In this document: piece after piece, positions 44,233 through 52,556 of the stretch | Layout: each line of letters starts with the position of its first letter | Numbering within the stretch: position 1 is the stretch's first letter | Source of the DNA: CAZWBR01 sp964632305 | GTDB taxonomy: Bacteria; Bacteroidota; Bacteroidia; Bacteroidales; Prolixibacteraceae | Direction of reading: 5' to 3' | DNA length: 64,000 nucleotides | Assembly: GCA_964632305.1 (NCBI GenBank) | Contig: CAZWBR010000005.1 | Location: 62,001-126,000 of the forward strand | The notes under the pieces: model-generated | What the model saw: only the letters and a program-made list of their open reading frames with translations | Told to the model about the DNA's origin: nothing | The model's database searches: none | Program-made: the position numbers and the translations under genes

Positions 44233-44502
44233 ATGGCAAAAGAATCAATGAAAGCCCGCGAAGTAAGGCGTGCAAAATTAGTTGCCAGATATGCTGAGAA
44301 ACGTGAAAAACTGAAAGCTGAAGGCGATTATATCGGTTTGAGCCAGTTACCCCGTAATTCAGCCAGTATTCGTCTGCACAACCGTTGCAAACTCACCGGG
44401 CGTCCAAAAGGGTATATGCGTCAGTTTGGCATTTCCAGGATTCAGTTCCGTGAAATGGCTTCTGCAGGATTGATCCCTGGAATTAAAAAAGCAAGTTGGT
44501 AA
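44233..44502 (+). CDS. rpsN: Ribosomal protein S14 (zinc-free type)
   Basis: An 89-residue S14 of the longer class without the CxxC zinc pairs: 'RLHNRCKLTGRPKGYMRQFG' keeps a single Cys. It ends 'GLIPGIKKASW', as usual. The zinc-free form saves zinc, as does L36 in this cluster. Confidence 0.97.
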   Translation: MAKESMKAREVRRAKLVARYAEKREKLKAEGDYIGLSQLPRNSASIRLHNRCKLTGRPKGYMRQFGISRIQFREMASAGLIPGIKKASW

Positions 44503-44523
44503 TCGTTTAAATTTATTGCAAAG

Positions 44524-44922
44524 ATGACAGATCCTATTGCAGATTATCTAACCCGACTGAGAAATGCCATTAAGGCAAAACATAAAGTCGTGGAAATCCC
44601 TGCGTCAAACATTAAAAAAGAGATTACCAAAATTCTGAAAGAAAAAGGGTACATCCTTAATTATAAATTTGACGAAGAGGTAAATTATCAGGGCAGCATT
44701 AAAATTGCGTTGAAATATCATCCAGCCGATGGTACTTCTGCGATCAAAGCTCTGAAACGTGTTTCTAAACCTGGCCTTCGCCGTTACTGCGATACTGATA
44801 ATGTACCGCGCGTATTGAATGGTCTGGGTGTTGCAATCATTTCCACTTCAAAAGGTGTGATCACCGATAAAGAGGCTAAGGAATTGAATGTTGGTGGTGA
44901 AATTTTGTGTTACGTTTATTAA
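44524..44922 (+). CDS. rpsH: Ribosomal protein S8
   Basis: A 132-residue S8 binding 16S rRNA helix 21. 'DPIADYLTRLRNAIKAKHKV' and the 'GVAIISTSKGVITDKEAKE' ending are typical. S8 represses the spc operon in enteric bacteria, but no such RNA mimic was identified here. Confidence 0.98.
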   Translation: MTDPIADYLTRLRNAIKAKHKVVEIPASNIKKEITKILKEKGYILNYKFDEEVNYQGSIKIALKYHPADGTSAIKALKRVSKPGLRRYCDTDNVPRVLNGLGVAIISTSKGVITDKEAKELNVGGEILCYVY

Positions 44923-44940
44923 TCGAAGGAGGAAAATTCA

Positions 44941-45498
44941 ATGTCAAGGATAGGAAAACTTCCCATTGCCTTACCAGCCGGAGTCACTTTAAACGTGAAC
45001 AACGAAAATCTGGTCACCATCAAAGGTCCCAAAGGTACGCTTACTCAAAAAGTAGATAAAGATATCGAAATCGCGGTCGAAGACGGCAAAATTTTGGTAA
45101 AACGTCCTACTGATCAGAAGCGTCACCGTGCCATGCATGGTTTGTACCGTGCGCTGCTTAATAATATGGTTTTCGGTGTATCTACCGGCTATGAACTAAA
45201 ACTGGAATTGGTTGGGGTTGGTTACCGTGCTGAAGCACAAAACCAGATTCTCGACTTGGTATTAGGTTATTCGCACCATACCTATTTGCAAATGCCTGCT
45301 GAAGTTAATGTTGAGGCTGTTACCGATAAACGTAGCAATCCGATCATTACCCTCAAAAGTGCCGATAAGCAATTAATCGGTCATGTGGCTGCTAAGATCA
45401 GATCATTCCGTATGCCTGAACCTTACAAAGGAAAAGGTGTTAAATTTGTTGGCGAGCAACTTCGTCGTAAAGCTGGTAAATCGGCTTCTAAAAAATAA
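44941..45498 (+). CDS. rplF: Ribosomal protein L6
   Basis: A 185-residue L6 near the factor-binding site, starting 'SRIGKLPIALPAGVTLNVNN' and ending with the 'PEPYKGKGVKFVGEQLRRKA' block. Confidence 0.98.
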   Translation: MSRIGKLPIALPAGVTLNVNNENLVTIKGPKGTLTQKVDKDIEIAVEDGKILVKRPTDQKRHRAMHGLYRALLNNMVFGVSTGYELKLELVGVGYRAEAQNQILDLVLGYSHHTYLQMPAEVNVEAVTDKRSNPIITLKSADKQLIGHVAAKIRSFRMPEPYKGKGVKFVGEQLRRKAGKSASKK

Positions 45499-45512
45499 AT
45501 GACTTTATAGTT

Positions 45513-45869
45513 ATGGCTCTCACAAAAATCGAAAGAAGAGAAAGAATCCGTAAAAGAATCAGAAAAATAGTTTCAGGTTCTTCAGAGGTTCCCCGCATGA
45601 GCATTTTTCGCAGTAATAAACAGATTTCAGTTCAGTTTATCGACGATGTAGCGGGAAAAACCTTATTGGCCGTTTCTTCCTTAAATAAAGAAATTGCTTC
45701 AACTACCGGAACAAAGACCGAACAAGCTGCGCTTGTTGGAAAACTTGCAGCTGAAAAAGCTTTGGCAGCCGGTATTACTGAGGCTAAATTTGATAGAGGC
45801 GGTTATCTGTATCATGGACGTGTAAAAGCAGTTGCCGAAGCTGCTCGTGTAGGAGGTTTAAAAATTTAA
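45513..45869 (+). CDS. rplR: Ribosomal protein L18
   Basis: A 118-residue L18 that binds 5S rRNA beside L5. The C-terminal 'FDRGGYLYHGRVKAVAEAAR' is diagnostic, and the N-terminal basic arm 'RRERIRKRIRKIV' contacts RNA. Confidence 0.97.
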   Translation: MALTKIERRERIRKRIRKIVSGSSEVPRMSIFRSNKQISVQFIDDVAGKTLLAVSSLNKEIASTTGTKTEQAALVGKLAAEKALAAGITEAKFDRGGYLYHGRVKAVAEAARVGGLKI

Positions 45870-45874
45870 GCATT

Positions 45875-46390
45875 ATGGCTAAGAATATCAAAAAAGTAAA
45901 AACCAGCGATCTCGAGCTTAAAGACAGGTTAGTCGCTATTAACCGCGTCACCAAAGTCACCAAAGGGGGTAGAACATTCAGCTTTTCAGCTATCGTCGTT
46001 GTGGGCAACGAAGACGGAATTGTTGGCTGGGGTCTTGGTAAAGCCAGTGAAGTAACAGCTGCCATCGCCAAGGGCGTTGACGCTGCTAAAAAGAACCTCG
46101 TGAAAGTACCTGTGATTCACGGGACTGTTCCTCATGAGCAAACCGCGAAATTCGGTGGTGCTAATGTATTGTTGAAACCCGCTTCCTCGGGTACCGGGGT
46201 AAAAGCAGGGGGTGCAATGCGCGCCGTTCTGGAAAGTGTCGGTATCCATGATATACTTGCTAAATCTAAAGGATCGTCTAACCCGCACAACCTGGTAAAA
46301 GCTACATTTGCCGCATTGACCGAATTGAGAGATGCGTACACTGTAGCTGAACACCGCGGAGTGGCTCTGGACAAAGTGTTTAACGGATAA
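45875..46390 (+). CDS. rpsE: Ribosomal protein S5
   Basis: A 171-residue S5, which supports decoding fidelity. 'LVAINRVTKVTKGGRTFSFS' and 'RAVLESVGIHDILAKSKGSS' are typical. Residues around the fidelity loop look normal. Confidence 0.98.
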   Translation: MAKNIKKVKTSDLELKDRLVAINRVTKVTKGGRTFSFSAIVVVGNEDGIVGWGLGKASEVTAAIAKGVDAAKKNLVKVPVIHGTVPHEQTAKFGGANVLLKPASSGTGVKAGGAMRAVLESVGIHDILAKSKGSSNPHNLVKATFAALTELRDAYTVAEHRGVALDKVFNG

Positions 46391-46401
46391 ATCAAACAAT
46401 A

Positions 46402-46584
46402 ATGAAAATTCGCGTTACACAATTTAAGAGCGGGATTGGCGCTTCAAAATCACAAAAGAGAATTCTTGAAGCTCTCGGCCTTCGCAAATTGAACCAATCA
46501 ATTGAACATGAAGCAAGGCCTGAGATTTTAGGTATGGTTAAAAAACTTCAACACCTGGTACGGGTTGAAGAAGTTAACGAATAA
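46402..46584 (+). CDS. rpmD: Ribosomal protein L30
   Basis: A 60-residue L30, with 'IRVTQFKSGIGASKSQKRIL' and a 'VKKLQHLVRVEEV' ending, within the normal length for the family. It lies between rpsE and rplO, its normal place. Confidence 0.95.
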   Translation: MKIRVTQFKSGIGASKSQKRILEALGLRKLNQSIEHEARPEILGMVKKLQHLVRVEEVNE

Positions 46585-46597
46585 TATTTCTTAAGAT

Positions 46598-47044
46598 ATG
46601 GAATTGCATAACTTAAAACCTGCTGAAGGTTCTACCAAAAATCGGAAACGAATCGGTCGCGGACAAGGTTCAGGCCATGGCGGTACTTCTACTCGCGGTC
46701 ATAAAGGCGCGAAATCCCGTTCGGGGTACAAGTCTAAAGTTGGTTTCCAGGGCGGTCAGATGCCTCTGCAGCGACTTGTTCCAAAATTTGGCTTTAAAAA
46801 TGTCAACCGCATTGAATATAAAGCCATCAATCTTGGTGTTTTGCAACAGCTTGCAGAAGATAAGGGCCTTAATACTATTGATTTCAACGCTTTGTTGGAA
46901 GCTGGTTTTATCCAAAAAAATGATAAAGTCAAAATCCTTGGCAATGGCGAATTGAAAATCAAATTAAATGTTAAGGCTCACGCGTTTTCTAAAAGCGCAA
47001 AAGAAGCAATTGAAAAATTGGAAGGAACTACTGAAATACTCTAA
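46598..47044 (+). CDS. rplO: Ribosomal protein L15
   Basis: A 148-residue L15, a late 50S assembly protein, with the glycine-rich N-terminal RNA-binding arm ('KRIGRGQGSGHGGTSTRGHK'). secY follows after 5 bp, so both are on one message. Confidence 0.97.
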   Translation: MELHNLKPAEGSTKNRKRIGRGQGSGHGGTSTRGHKGAKSRSGYKSKVGFQGGQMPLQRLVPKFGFKNVNRIEYKAINLGVLQQLAEDKGLNTIDFNALLEAGFIQKNDKVKILGNGELKIKLNVKAHAFSKSAKEAIEKLEGTTEIL

Positions 47045-47049
47045 TCCTG

Positions 47050-48396
47050 ATGAAAAAATTAATCGAGACTTTAAAGAACATCTATAAGATCGAGGATCTG
47101 CGTTCCCGTCTTGGGGTGACATTGCTTTTCCTAATGGTTTATCGTTTTGGATCCTTTGTCATTCTCCCGGGTATCGATCCGAATCCGGAAAATTTCGAAG
47201 CCCTCAGGGACCAAACGGCTGACGGGATCCTTGGATTATTAAATATGTTCTCCGGTGGCGCTTTCTCCAACGCCTCTATCTTCGCGTTGGGAATTATGCC
47301 CTATATTACGGCCTCGATTGTTATTCAGCTTTTAGGTTTCGCTGTACCTTCCATCCAACGGCTTCAGAAAGAAGGTGAATCAGGCAGAAGGAAAATTAAT
47401 CAAATGACACGTTATCTGACTGTTTTCATTTTGATTTTCCAGGGTTGGGCATATTTGGCCAACCTTCGGTTCCAGCTTCCTGAATCTGCTTTCGTTATCG
47501 GAAGCTTTGCCTTCAATGTGAGTTCTACAATTATTATGGCTGCTGGCTCCATGTTTATCATGTGGCTTGGCGAAAGAATCACGGATAAAGGTATCGGTAA
47601 TGGTATCTCCTTGATTATCATGATTGGTATCATTGCCCGTTTGCCTTTCTCGTTAACTGCTGAAGCGGGTAGCCGCTTGGCTGAACAGGGTCGTGGTTTG
47701 ATCATGTTGATTGTTGAGTTGATCGTCTTCCTATTTGTTATCGGCGCAACAATCCTATTGGTCCAGGGAACCAGAAAAGTTCCGGTTCAGTATGCCAAAC
47801 GTATTGTAGGAAACCGCCAGTACGGTGGAGTACGTCAATATATTCCGCTTAAGGTTAATGCTGCAGGTGTTATGCCAATCATTTTTGCCCAGGCAATCAT
47901 GTTTATCCCTGCCAGCTTGGCCGGTCTCTTTTCGTCGGAAACGCTTAGTAATATGTTTAACTCATTTTCAGATTATACTGGTTTCTGGTATAATTTGATT
48001 ATGTTCCTTATGGTTATTCTTTTCACCTACTTTTATACCGCTATTACCATCAATCCCAACCAAATGGCTGAAGATATGAAGAAAAATGGCGGATTTATTC
48101 CTGGTGTTAAACCCGGGAAAAAGACGGCTGAATATATGGATACCATCATGTCAAGAATTACCCTTCCTGGTTCAATTTTCTTGGGATTGATTACTATCCT
48201 GCCTGCTTTTGCAATGGTGCTGGGTATAAATTCACAATTTGCCCACTTCTTTGGTGGTACCTCATTGTTGATTATGGTCGGCGTTATTCTTGATACTTTG
48301 CAACAGATCGAAAGTCACTTGTTAATGCGCCATTACGACGGCTTGTTGAAAACAGGCCGCATTAAAGGTCGTAATGCGGGTATTAGCGGAATGTAA
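47050..48396 (+). CDS. secY: Preprotein translocase SecY
   Basis: A 448-residue inner-membrane channel with ten hydrophobic segments. 'LLNMFSGGAFSNASIFALGI' marks the plug and second helix, and 'GIGNGISLIIMIGIIARLP' and the cytoplasmic loop 'GVKPGKKTAEYMDTIMSRIT' contact SecA and the ribosome. It is the main exporter of signal-peptide proteins, including the lipoproteins in this window. A hairpin follows the gene and the usual neighbour map is missing. Confidence 0.98.
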   Translation: MKKLIETLKNIYKIEDLRSRLGVTLLFLMVYRFGSFVILPGIDPNPENFEALRDQTADGILGLLNMFSGGAFSNASIFALGIMPYITASIVIQLLGFAVPSIQRLQKEGESGRRKINQMTRYLTVFILIFQGWAYLANLRFQLPESAFVIGSFAFNVSSTIIMAAGSMFIMWLGERITDKGIGNGISLIIMIGIIARLPFSLTAEAGSRLAEQGRGLIMLIVELIVFLFVIGATILLVQGTRKVPVQYAKRIVGNRQYGGVRQYIPLKVNAAGVMPIIFAQAIMFIPASLAGLFSSETLSNMFNSFSDYTGFWYNLIMFLMVILFTYFYTAITINPNQMAEDMKKNGGFIPGVKPGKKTAEYMDTIMSRITLPGSIFLGLITILPAFAMVLGINSQFAHFFGGTSLLIMVGVILDTLQQIESHLLMRHYDGLLKTGRIKGRNAGISGM

Positions 48397-48405
48397 CAAT
48401 ATTTT

Positions 48406-48440
48406 CACTGGTTATCCTCTTGGGTAACCAGTGATTTTCA
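48406..48440 (+). terminator. Hairpin terminator after secY
   Basis: CACTGGTTATC and GGTAACCAGTG (48406-48416, 48423-48433) pair with one wobble, followed by ATTTTCATT. The T-run is weak, so it may stop only part of the transcription. Confidence 0.6.
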
Positions 48441-48888
48441 TTGTACGATATCTTCGCACGTTAGCTGAAATAGCAATATATAAATCAGATTCTGTACCGT
48501 AATTATGGTATTCAGGCTGGTTCGTTCTTTTTAAACTGTTTATTTACTTATTCATTGAATGATGAGTAACGTTGGAAGTAATAAAAGTTTTCGGTATCTT
48601 TGCCGGCCTGAAAATTACTTCTGCGTTAGTTTTAATTGATTGTTAGGTCTTTAAATATCAATCCGTATCTTCGGATTGTGAGAGTCCAAAACAACCGCGG
48701 CAAAAATTAAAACCAACAGATGAAATATTTTTTGGACCTGTTGTTGATCTGATATGAAACTGATTGGTCAGTGTAAAGTATGCGGCAGGGAAAGAACGTA
48801 AAAACAGTTAAGCTCGAAAGAACATGTTTGTGGTTTAAGTGAAATATTCTCAACTTTAAAGGAAAAATTGGAGAAGTAATTAGTTTCT
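48441..48888. other. secY-infA gap with long infA leader
   Basis: This 448-bp stretch has no frame of note. Methionine aminopeptidase (map), which is usually here in Bacteroidota, is absent and leaves no recognisable remnant. It holds a promoter (48571) and, in the leader of about 280 nt, a small stem 'caatccg-tatctt-cggattg' near 48658. No known RNA family was recognised. Confidence 0.5.
48571..48602 (+). promoter_or_regulatory. Promoter of the infA-rplQ group
   Basis: GTTG at 48571-48574, a 20-nt spacer and TATCTTTG at 48595-48602. Transcription would start near 48609 and run through about 280 nt of leader before infA. Confidence 0.65.
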
Positions 48889-49110
48889 ATGTCAAAACAA
48901 TCTTTTATTGAACAAGATGGAACCATTATTGAAGCATTGTCTAATGCAATGTTTCGGGTGGAATTGCAAAATGGTCATGTCATTACGGCCCACATCTCGG
49001 GCAAGATGCGCATGCACTATATAAAAATTTTGCCTGGCGACAAAGTTAAAGTTGAGATGTCTCCTTATGACCTGACAAAAGGAAGAATCTCTTTCAGATA
49101 CAAAAATTAA
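48889..49110 (+). CDS. infA: Translation initiation factor IF-1
   Basis: A 73-residue OB-fold IF-1 that blocks the A site during initiation: 'QDGTIIEALSNAMFRVELQN' and 'MRMHYIKILPGDKVKVEMSP'. Length is standard. It heads the alpha-type group after the map-less gap. Confidence 0.98.
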   Translation: MSKQSFIEQDGTIIEALSNAMFRVELQNGHVITAHISGKMRMHYIKILPGDKVKVEMSPYDLTKGRISFRYKN

Positions 49111-49121
49111 AGCGTATAAAA

Positions 49122-49238
49122 ATGAAAGTAAGGGCATCAATAAAAAAACGTAGTGCCGAATGCAAAATTGTAAGCAGAAAAGGACGCCTCTACGTTATAA
49201 ACAAAAAAAACCCGAAGTTCAAACAACGTCAGGGATAA
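49122..49238 (+). CDS. rpmJ: Ribosomal protein L36 (zinc-free type)
   Basis: A 38-residue L36 starting 'MKVRASIKKRSAECKIVSRK' and ending 'NPKFKQRQG'. Three of the four zinc ligands of the classic CCCH form are replaced and one Cys remains (Cys 14), so it is the zinc-free type. It lies between infA and rpsM, in the standard order. Confidence 0.96.
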   Translation: MKVRASIKKRSAECKIVSRKGRLYVINKKNPKFKQRQG

Positions 49239-49279
49239 AAATGTTAAATTTGTAACGATTTTTTAATCCGTATAAGAAT

Positions 49280-49657
49280 ATGGCTCGAATAGTTGGTGTA
49301 GATATACCAAATAATAAAAGAGGCGAAATCGCCTTGACATATATTTATGGAATTGGCCGCAGCCGCTCTGTAGAGATCCTCGAAAAAGCTGGCGTGGACA
49401 AAGATGTAAAAGTAAGTGATTGGAACGACGATCAGTTCGGTGCTATCCGTAAAGTGATCTCAGAAAATTACAAGGTTGAAGGAGAATTGCGTTCTGAATA
49501 CCAGATGAGCATCAAACGATTGATGGACATTGGTTGCTATCGCGGTATCCGCCACCGTCTTGGCCTTCCTGTTCGTGGACAGAGCACTAAGAATAATGCA
49601 CGTACACGTAAAGGGAAGAAGAAAACAGTTGCGAACAAGAAGAAAGCTACTAAATAA
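49280..49657 (+). CDS. rpsM: Ribosomal protein S13
   Basis: A 125-residue S13 of the 30S head, contacting L5 and the P-site tRNA. 'ALTYIYGIGRSRSVEILEKA' and 'RGIRHRLGLPVRGQSTKNNA' are typical, with a basic tail. Confidence 0.98.
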   Translation: MARIVGVDIPNNKRGEIALTYIYGIGRSRSVEILEKAGVDKDVKVSDWNDDQFGAIRKVISENYKVEGELRSEYQMSIKRLMDIGCYRGIRHRLGLPVRGQSTKNNARTRKGKKKTVANKKKATK

Positions 49658-49669
49658 TTTTAAGTAGAA

Positions 49670-50059
49670 ATGGCTAAAAAGACTGGAACACAAAAGAAAA
49701 GAGTTGTTATCGTTGAGCCTGTTGGTCAGGCCCATATTTCCTCCTCTTTTAATAATATCATTGTTTCGATGACCAATAACAATGGAGAAGTTATCTCTTG
49801 GTCATCCGCCGGAAAGAAAGGATTCCGTGGTTCAAAGAAAAATACTCCCTATGCTGCTCAAACAGCTTCTGAAGAGTGTGCTAAAACCGCCTTTGACCTT
49901 GGATTACGTAAAGTAAAAGTTTATGTGAAAGGACCGGGGAACGGACGTGAATCGGCTATTCGTGCCATTGCCAATGTCGGAATTCAAATTTCCGAAATTG
50001 TTGATGTTACTCCACTGCCGCACAACGGATGTCGTCCTCCTAAACGCCGTCGTGTATAA
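49670..50059 (+). CDS. rpsK: Ribosomal protein S11
   Basis: A 129-residue S11 on the 30S platform, with 'AHISSSFNNIIVSMTNNNGE' and the conserved end 'VTPLPHNGCRPPKRRRV'. Confidence 0.98.
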   Translation: MAKKTGTQKKRVVIVEPVGQAHISSSFNNIIVSMTNNNGEVISWSSAGKKGFRGSKKNTPYAAQTASEECAKTAFDLGLRKVKVYVKGPGNGRESAIRAIANVGIQISEIVDVTPLPHNGCRPPKRRRV

Positions 50060-50090
50060 TTTATTTGGTTATTTTAAAACGTAAAAAGAC

Positions 50091-50699
50091 ATGGCAAGAT
50101 ATATAGGTCCTAAATCCAAGATTGCAAGAAAATTCGGCGAGCCAATTTATGGCCCCGATAAAGCTTTTGAACACAAAAATTATCCTCCGGGAATGCACGG
50201 TAACAGCAAACGCCGTCGGAAGGTTTCGGAATATGGTTTACAGCTGAGAGAAAAGCAAAAAGCAAAATATATGTACGGGGTGTTGGAACGTCAGTTCCGT
50301 AACCTTTTCGAAAAGGCCCACTCTAACAAGGGGGTTACTGGTACTGTACTTTTGCAGCTTCTCGAAAGCCGTTTGGACAACGTCGTTTATCGTCTCGGTG
50401 TCGCTCCAAGCCGTTCTGCAGCTCGTCAGCTCGTTTCTCACAAACACATTACCGTTAATGGTGAAGTGGTTAACATTCCTTCCTATACTGTACGTTCAGG
50501 CGATATTATTGCTGTTCGTGAAAAGTCTAAATCGTTGGTAGCTATTACCGATTCTTTAGCTTCACGTCGTCACACTAAATTCGCCTGGTTGGAATGGGAT
50601 AACGAATCAAAAGCGGGTAAGTTCCTCAATGTTCCTGATCGGGAAGAAATTCCTGAAAATATCAAGGAACAATTAATCGTCGAATTGTATTCGAAATAA
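50091..50699 (+). CDS. rpsD: Ribosomal protein S4
   Basis: A 202-residue S4, a primary 16S rRNA binder. The S4 RNA-binding domain has 'LLESRLDNVVYRLGVAPSRS' and 'RQLVSHKHITVNGEVV'. The N-terminal zinc Cys cluster is absent, so this is the zinc-free type. In many bacteria S4 represses the alpha operon; no mimic RNA was seen. Confidence 0.97.
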   Translation: MARYIGPKSKIARKFGEPIYGPDKAFEHKNYPPGMHGNSKRRRKVSEYGLQLREKQKAKYMYGVLERQFRNLFEKAHSNKGVTGTVLLQLLESRLDNVVYRLGVAPSRSAARQLVSHKHITVNGEVVNIPSYTVRSGDIIAVREKSKSLVAITDSLASRRHTKFAWLEWDNESKAGKFLNVPDREEIPENIKEQLIVELYSK

Positions 50700-50716
50700 A
50701 AAATAATATAAGGTTT

Positions 50717-51709
50717 ATGGCAATTTTAGCTTTCCAGAAGCCTGATAAGGTGATAATGATTGAGTCGGACGACAAAATCGGTAAATTCGAATTCCGTCCG
50801 CTTGAACCTGGGTATGGCATTACCATCGGAAATGCTCTGCGCAGAATCCTTTTGTCATCTTTGGAAGGGTACGCAATTACTACGATCAAAATTGAAGGTG
50901 TAGAACACGAATTTTCTACTATCCCGGGCGTTATTGAAGATGTTACCGAGATGATCCTTAACTTGAAACAGATCCGTTTCAAGAAAGTAGTGGAAGACTT
51001 CGACAACGAAAAGGTTTCAATTACCCTTTTTGGTCAGGATAAATTCAAAGCTGGCGATATCAACAACTTCATTACTGGTTTTCGTGTCTTAAACCCTGAA
51101 TTGGTGATTTGTAACATGGAACCGGAAGTGAAACTTCAGATCGAATTAACGATCGAGAAGGGTCGCGGATATGTCCCCGGTGTTGAAAATAAACCTGCTG
51201 AAGAAGAGTTCGGTGTAATTCCTATTGACTCCATTTTCACGCCTATGAAAAACGTGAAGTATTCAGTCGAGAATTACCGTGTGGAACAAAAAACTGACTA
51301 CGAAAAGTTAGTTCTTGATATTCATACCGACGGTTCTATCCACCCGAAAGATGCGTTAAAGGAAGCCGCTAAAATCCTGATTCACCATTTTATGCTTTTC
51401 TCTGACGAGAAAATTACTCTCGATTCAGATGAGAAATTTGCCAATGAAGAGTTTGACGAAGAGATCCTTCACATGCGTCAGCTTCTGAAAAACAAATTGG
51501 TCGACCTCGATTTGTCCGTTCGCGCACTCAACTGCCTCAAAGCGGCTGATGTCGAAACTCTGGGCGAACTGGTCACTTACAACCGTAATGATTTGTTGAA
51601 GTTCCGCAATTTCGGAAAGAAATCTCTTACCGAATTGGATGACTTGTTGGTGAATTTGGGACTGAGTTTCGGGATGGATATCAGTAAGTATAAATTAGAC
51701 AAGGAATAA
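50717..51709 (+). CDS. rpoA: RNA polymerase alpha subunit
   Basis: A 330-residue alpha subunit. The N-terminal dimerisation domain has 'PLEPGYGITIGNALRRILLS' and the C-terminal domain has the helix-hairpin-helix set 'RALNCLKAADVETLGELVTY' and 'NFGKKSLTELDDLLVNLGLS'. It nucleates polymerase assembly and its CTD contacts regulators. Placed between rpsD and rplQ, the usual order. Confidence 0.99.
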   Translation: MAILAFQKPDKVIMIESDDKIGKFEFRPLEPGYGITIGNALRRILLSSLEGYAITTIKIEGVEHEFSTIPGVIEDVTEMILNLKQIRFKKVVEDFDNEKVSITLFGQDKFKAGDINNFITGFRVLNPELVICNMEPEVKLQIELTIEKGRGYVPGVENKPAEEEFGVIPIDSIFTPMKNVKYSVENYRVEQKTDYEKLVLDIHTDGSIHPKDALKEAAKILIHHFMLFSDEKITLDSDEKFANEEFDEEILHMRQLLKNKLVDLDLSVRALNCLKAADVETLGELVTYNRNDLLKFRNFGKKSLTELDDLLVNLGLSFGMDISKYKLDKE

Positions 51710-51714
51710 TTGAA

Positions 51715-52188
51715 ATGAGACATAGAAACAGTGTTAATCATTTAGGCAGGACCAGCTCTCATAGGAAGGCTTTACTTATGAATATGGCCAACTCTTTGCT
51801 CCTGCATAAACGGATCAGTACTACACTCGCTAAAGCAAAAGAATTACGCGGATTCGTAGAACCACTGATTACCCGTGCGAAAGATGATTCTACTCACAAC
51901 AGACGTGAAGTTTTCAAAAACTTGAAAAGCAAAACTGTGGTTAGTGAACTCTTCCGCGATATCGTTGGCAAAGTAGGAGACCGTCAGGGCGGCTATACCC
52001 GTATCCTGAAAACCGGTAACCGTTTGGGCGATAATGCAGAAATGTGTATCATCGAATTGGTCGACTACAACGAAAACATGTTGTCAGCTCCTAAAAAAGA
52101 AGTTGCCAAAAAACGTCGTACTCGCAAGACTGCAAAAAAAGCAGAAGAAGCTCCTAAGGCTGTTGAATCCGCCGAAAGCGCTGAATAA
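51715..52188 (+). CDS. rplQ: Ribosomal protein L17
   Basis: A 157-residue L17, with 'MRHRNSVNHLGRTSSHRKAL' and a 'GDRQGGYTRILKTGNRLGDN' core. The C-terminal tail of about 35 residues is rich in Lys, Ala and Glu, as often in this phylum. It is the last gene of the ribosomal cluster, ahead of a strong terminator. Confidence 0.98.
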   Translation: MRHRNSVNHLGRTSSHRKALLMNMANSLLLHKRISTTLAKAKELRGFVEPLITRAKDDSTHNRREVFKNLKSKTVVSELFRDIVGKVGDRQGGYTRILKTGNRLGDNAEMCIIELVDYNENMLSAPKKEVAKKRRTRKTAKKAEEAPKAVESAESAE

Positions 52189-52206
52189 TTTCGCTTTTAA
52201 CCAAAT

Positions 52207-52241
52207 AAAAAAGCTGCCTCGCAAAGGCAGCTTTTTTGTTT
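52207..52241 (+). terminator. Terminator of the ribosomal cluster
   Basis: Perfect arms AAAAAAGCTGCCT and AGGCAGCTTTTTT around a CGCAA loop, followed by more T. Confidence 0.95.
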
Positions 52242-52556
52242 TTATATCTCCACCATTAGCAATATAATTATTCCTTACTGATCAGTTTCACTCCTTTTTG
52301 CCCTGAGTTCGATTTATGATGCAATGCAATGATTTATAAATATGATTATTCTTAATGAGCCTTGAACTTCTTAATAAGTATATCTGAGTTAATTAACCCA
52401 TTGTATTTCAGATGGCAATATTTTAATTTGATATCAATCTTATGTTTTTACATTTTTCCTTAAGTTTAGTTCAACATTTTTGAATTGATTTTTGTTATTC
52501 ATTCAATTAGAGTTCGTATAACGGTTTACCAGTTGAATAAATAAATAGTCAATCCT
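52242..52556. other. Intergenic stretch before citrate synthase
   Basis: A 315-bp A/T-rich gap between the ribosomal terminator and the citrate synthase gene. It must carry the promoter of that gene, but no confident TTTG-N20-TAnnTTTG pair was found. Nothing else stands out. Confidence 0.4.
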
